The notes beneath the pieces were generated by a model. That model saw only the letters and a list, made by a program, of their open reading frames with translations, did not search any database and was not told the origin of the DNA. Position numbers and translations under genes: made by a program. Shown one piece after another: positions 51,598-51,660 of a stretch of DNA of 51,660 nt. The DNA comes from Betaproteobacteria bacterium. Lineage in GTDB: Bacteria; Pseudomonadota; Gammaproteobacteria; Burkholderiales; SG8-41. The DNA is taken from the NCBI GenBank assembly GCA_028292435.1, contig JAQGMI010000050.1, positions 1 to 51,660 of the forward strand, read 5' to 3'. Every line of letters begins with the position of its first letter. Position 1 is the stretch's first letter.

Positions 51598-51660
51598 GAA
51601 GGGTTGCAGCCAGAATCGGCGATGGCTGCGTTGCTCGTCTTGGCAATAGAACAACTATTG

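Noticed and set aside
51472..51654. 60-codon minus-strand frame upstream of ssb
   Set aside because: It is the translation of the inverted repeat and has no recognisable domain or good ribosome site.
1..51660. tRNA, rRNA, CRISPR repeats, transposases, phage genes
   Set aside because: None could be recognised on either strand by eye; a tRNA or repeat-finder run would settle it.

Overview
The window is G+C-rich chromosomal DNA and reads as an ordinary betaproteobacterial, probably Burkholderiales-type, genome. The main pointers are two Bug/TTT periplasmic binding proteins without their own permease genes, a DUF3567 protein, a 39-residue ribosomal protein THX, the order fmdB-type regulator / DUF502 / aspS / nudB, and an anti-Shine-Dalgarno small RNA with a sigma-54 promoter. 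I see no tRNA, rRNA, CRISPR array, prophage or insertion sequence. Coding density is high. The longest gene-free stretch is 282 bases (38468-38749), and it is not empty.

Left end (1-7.3 kb): two cytosolic type I sulfatases (one cut by the window edge), a phosphosulfolactate-synthase (ComA) homologue, an IclR-type DNA-binding domain with no effector domain, a DnaQ-like exonuclease, two Bug binding proteins, a small membrane protein and a class II aldolase. This suggests uptake and breakdown of sulfated or sulfonated organic acids. 7-17.5 kb is mostly housekeeping: DUF3567, an EamA exporter, a periplasmic histidine phosphatase, a fused MFS/spermidine synthase, a Deg-type protease, a 3-oxoadipate-lactonase-like hydrolase, ribosomal protein THX, an MFS transporter, the ergothioneine enzyme EgtD and a PBP7-type endopeptidase.

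17.6-32.7 kb is a cation-efflux and envelope region. On the minus strand lie a CzcC-like outer-membrane factor, adaptor 1, RND pump 1, then a leader with an intrinsic terminator, adaptor 2 and RND pump 2. Facing away on the plus strand is a tight six-gene run: response regulator, TctE-type sensor kinase, cytochrome b561, two YceI proteins and an M48 lipoprotein protease. The same CTTAC-N6-CTTAC direct repeat (11-base period) occurs in the divergent promoter and in front of adaptor 2, which suggests one regulator serves both.

32.7-41.9 kb: a diheme peroxidase / YtkA-like protein / amidohydrolase cassette with 4-base overlaps, an Atm1-type ABC exporter, a family 61 glycosyltransferase, the sRNA locus, a ClsB-type phospholipase D with its EEP partner, and nadA. 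41.9-46.1 kb: a minus-strand operon fmdB-DUF502-aspS with a secreted barnase-like RNase and a barstar inserted before nudB, ending at a clear terminator. 46.3-51.7 kb: citrate synthase, convergent with a pta / PII-like / PII-like / DUF1538 operon, then ssb, preceded by a long imperfect inverted repeat.

The items most worth follow-up are the sigma-54 anti-SD sRNA (38504-38590), the shared 11-base operator and terminated leader of the efflux region, the PII/DUF1538/pta operon and the RNase-barstar pair inside the aspS operon.
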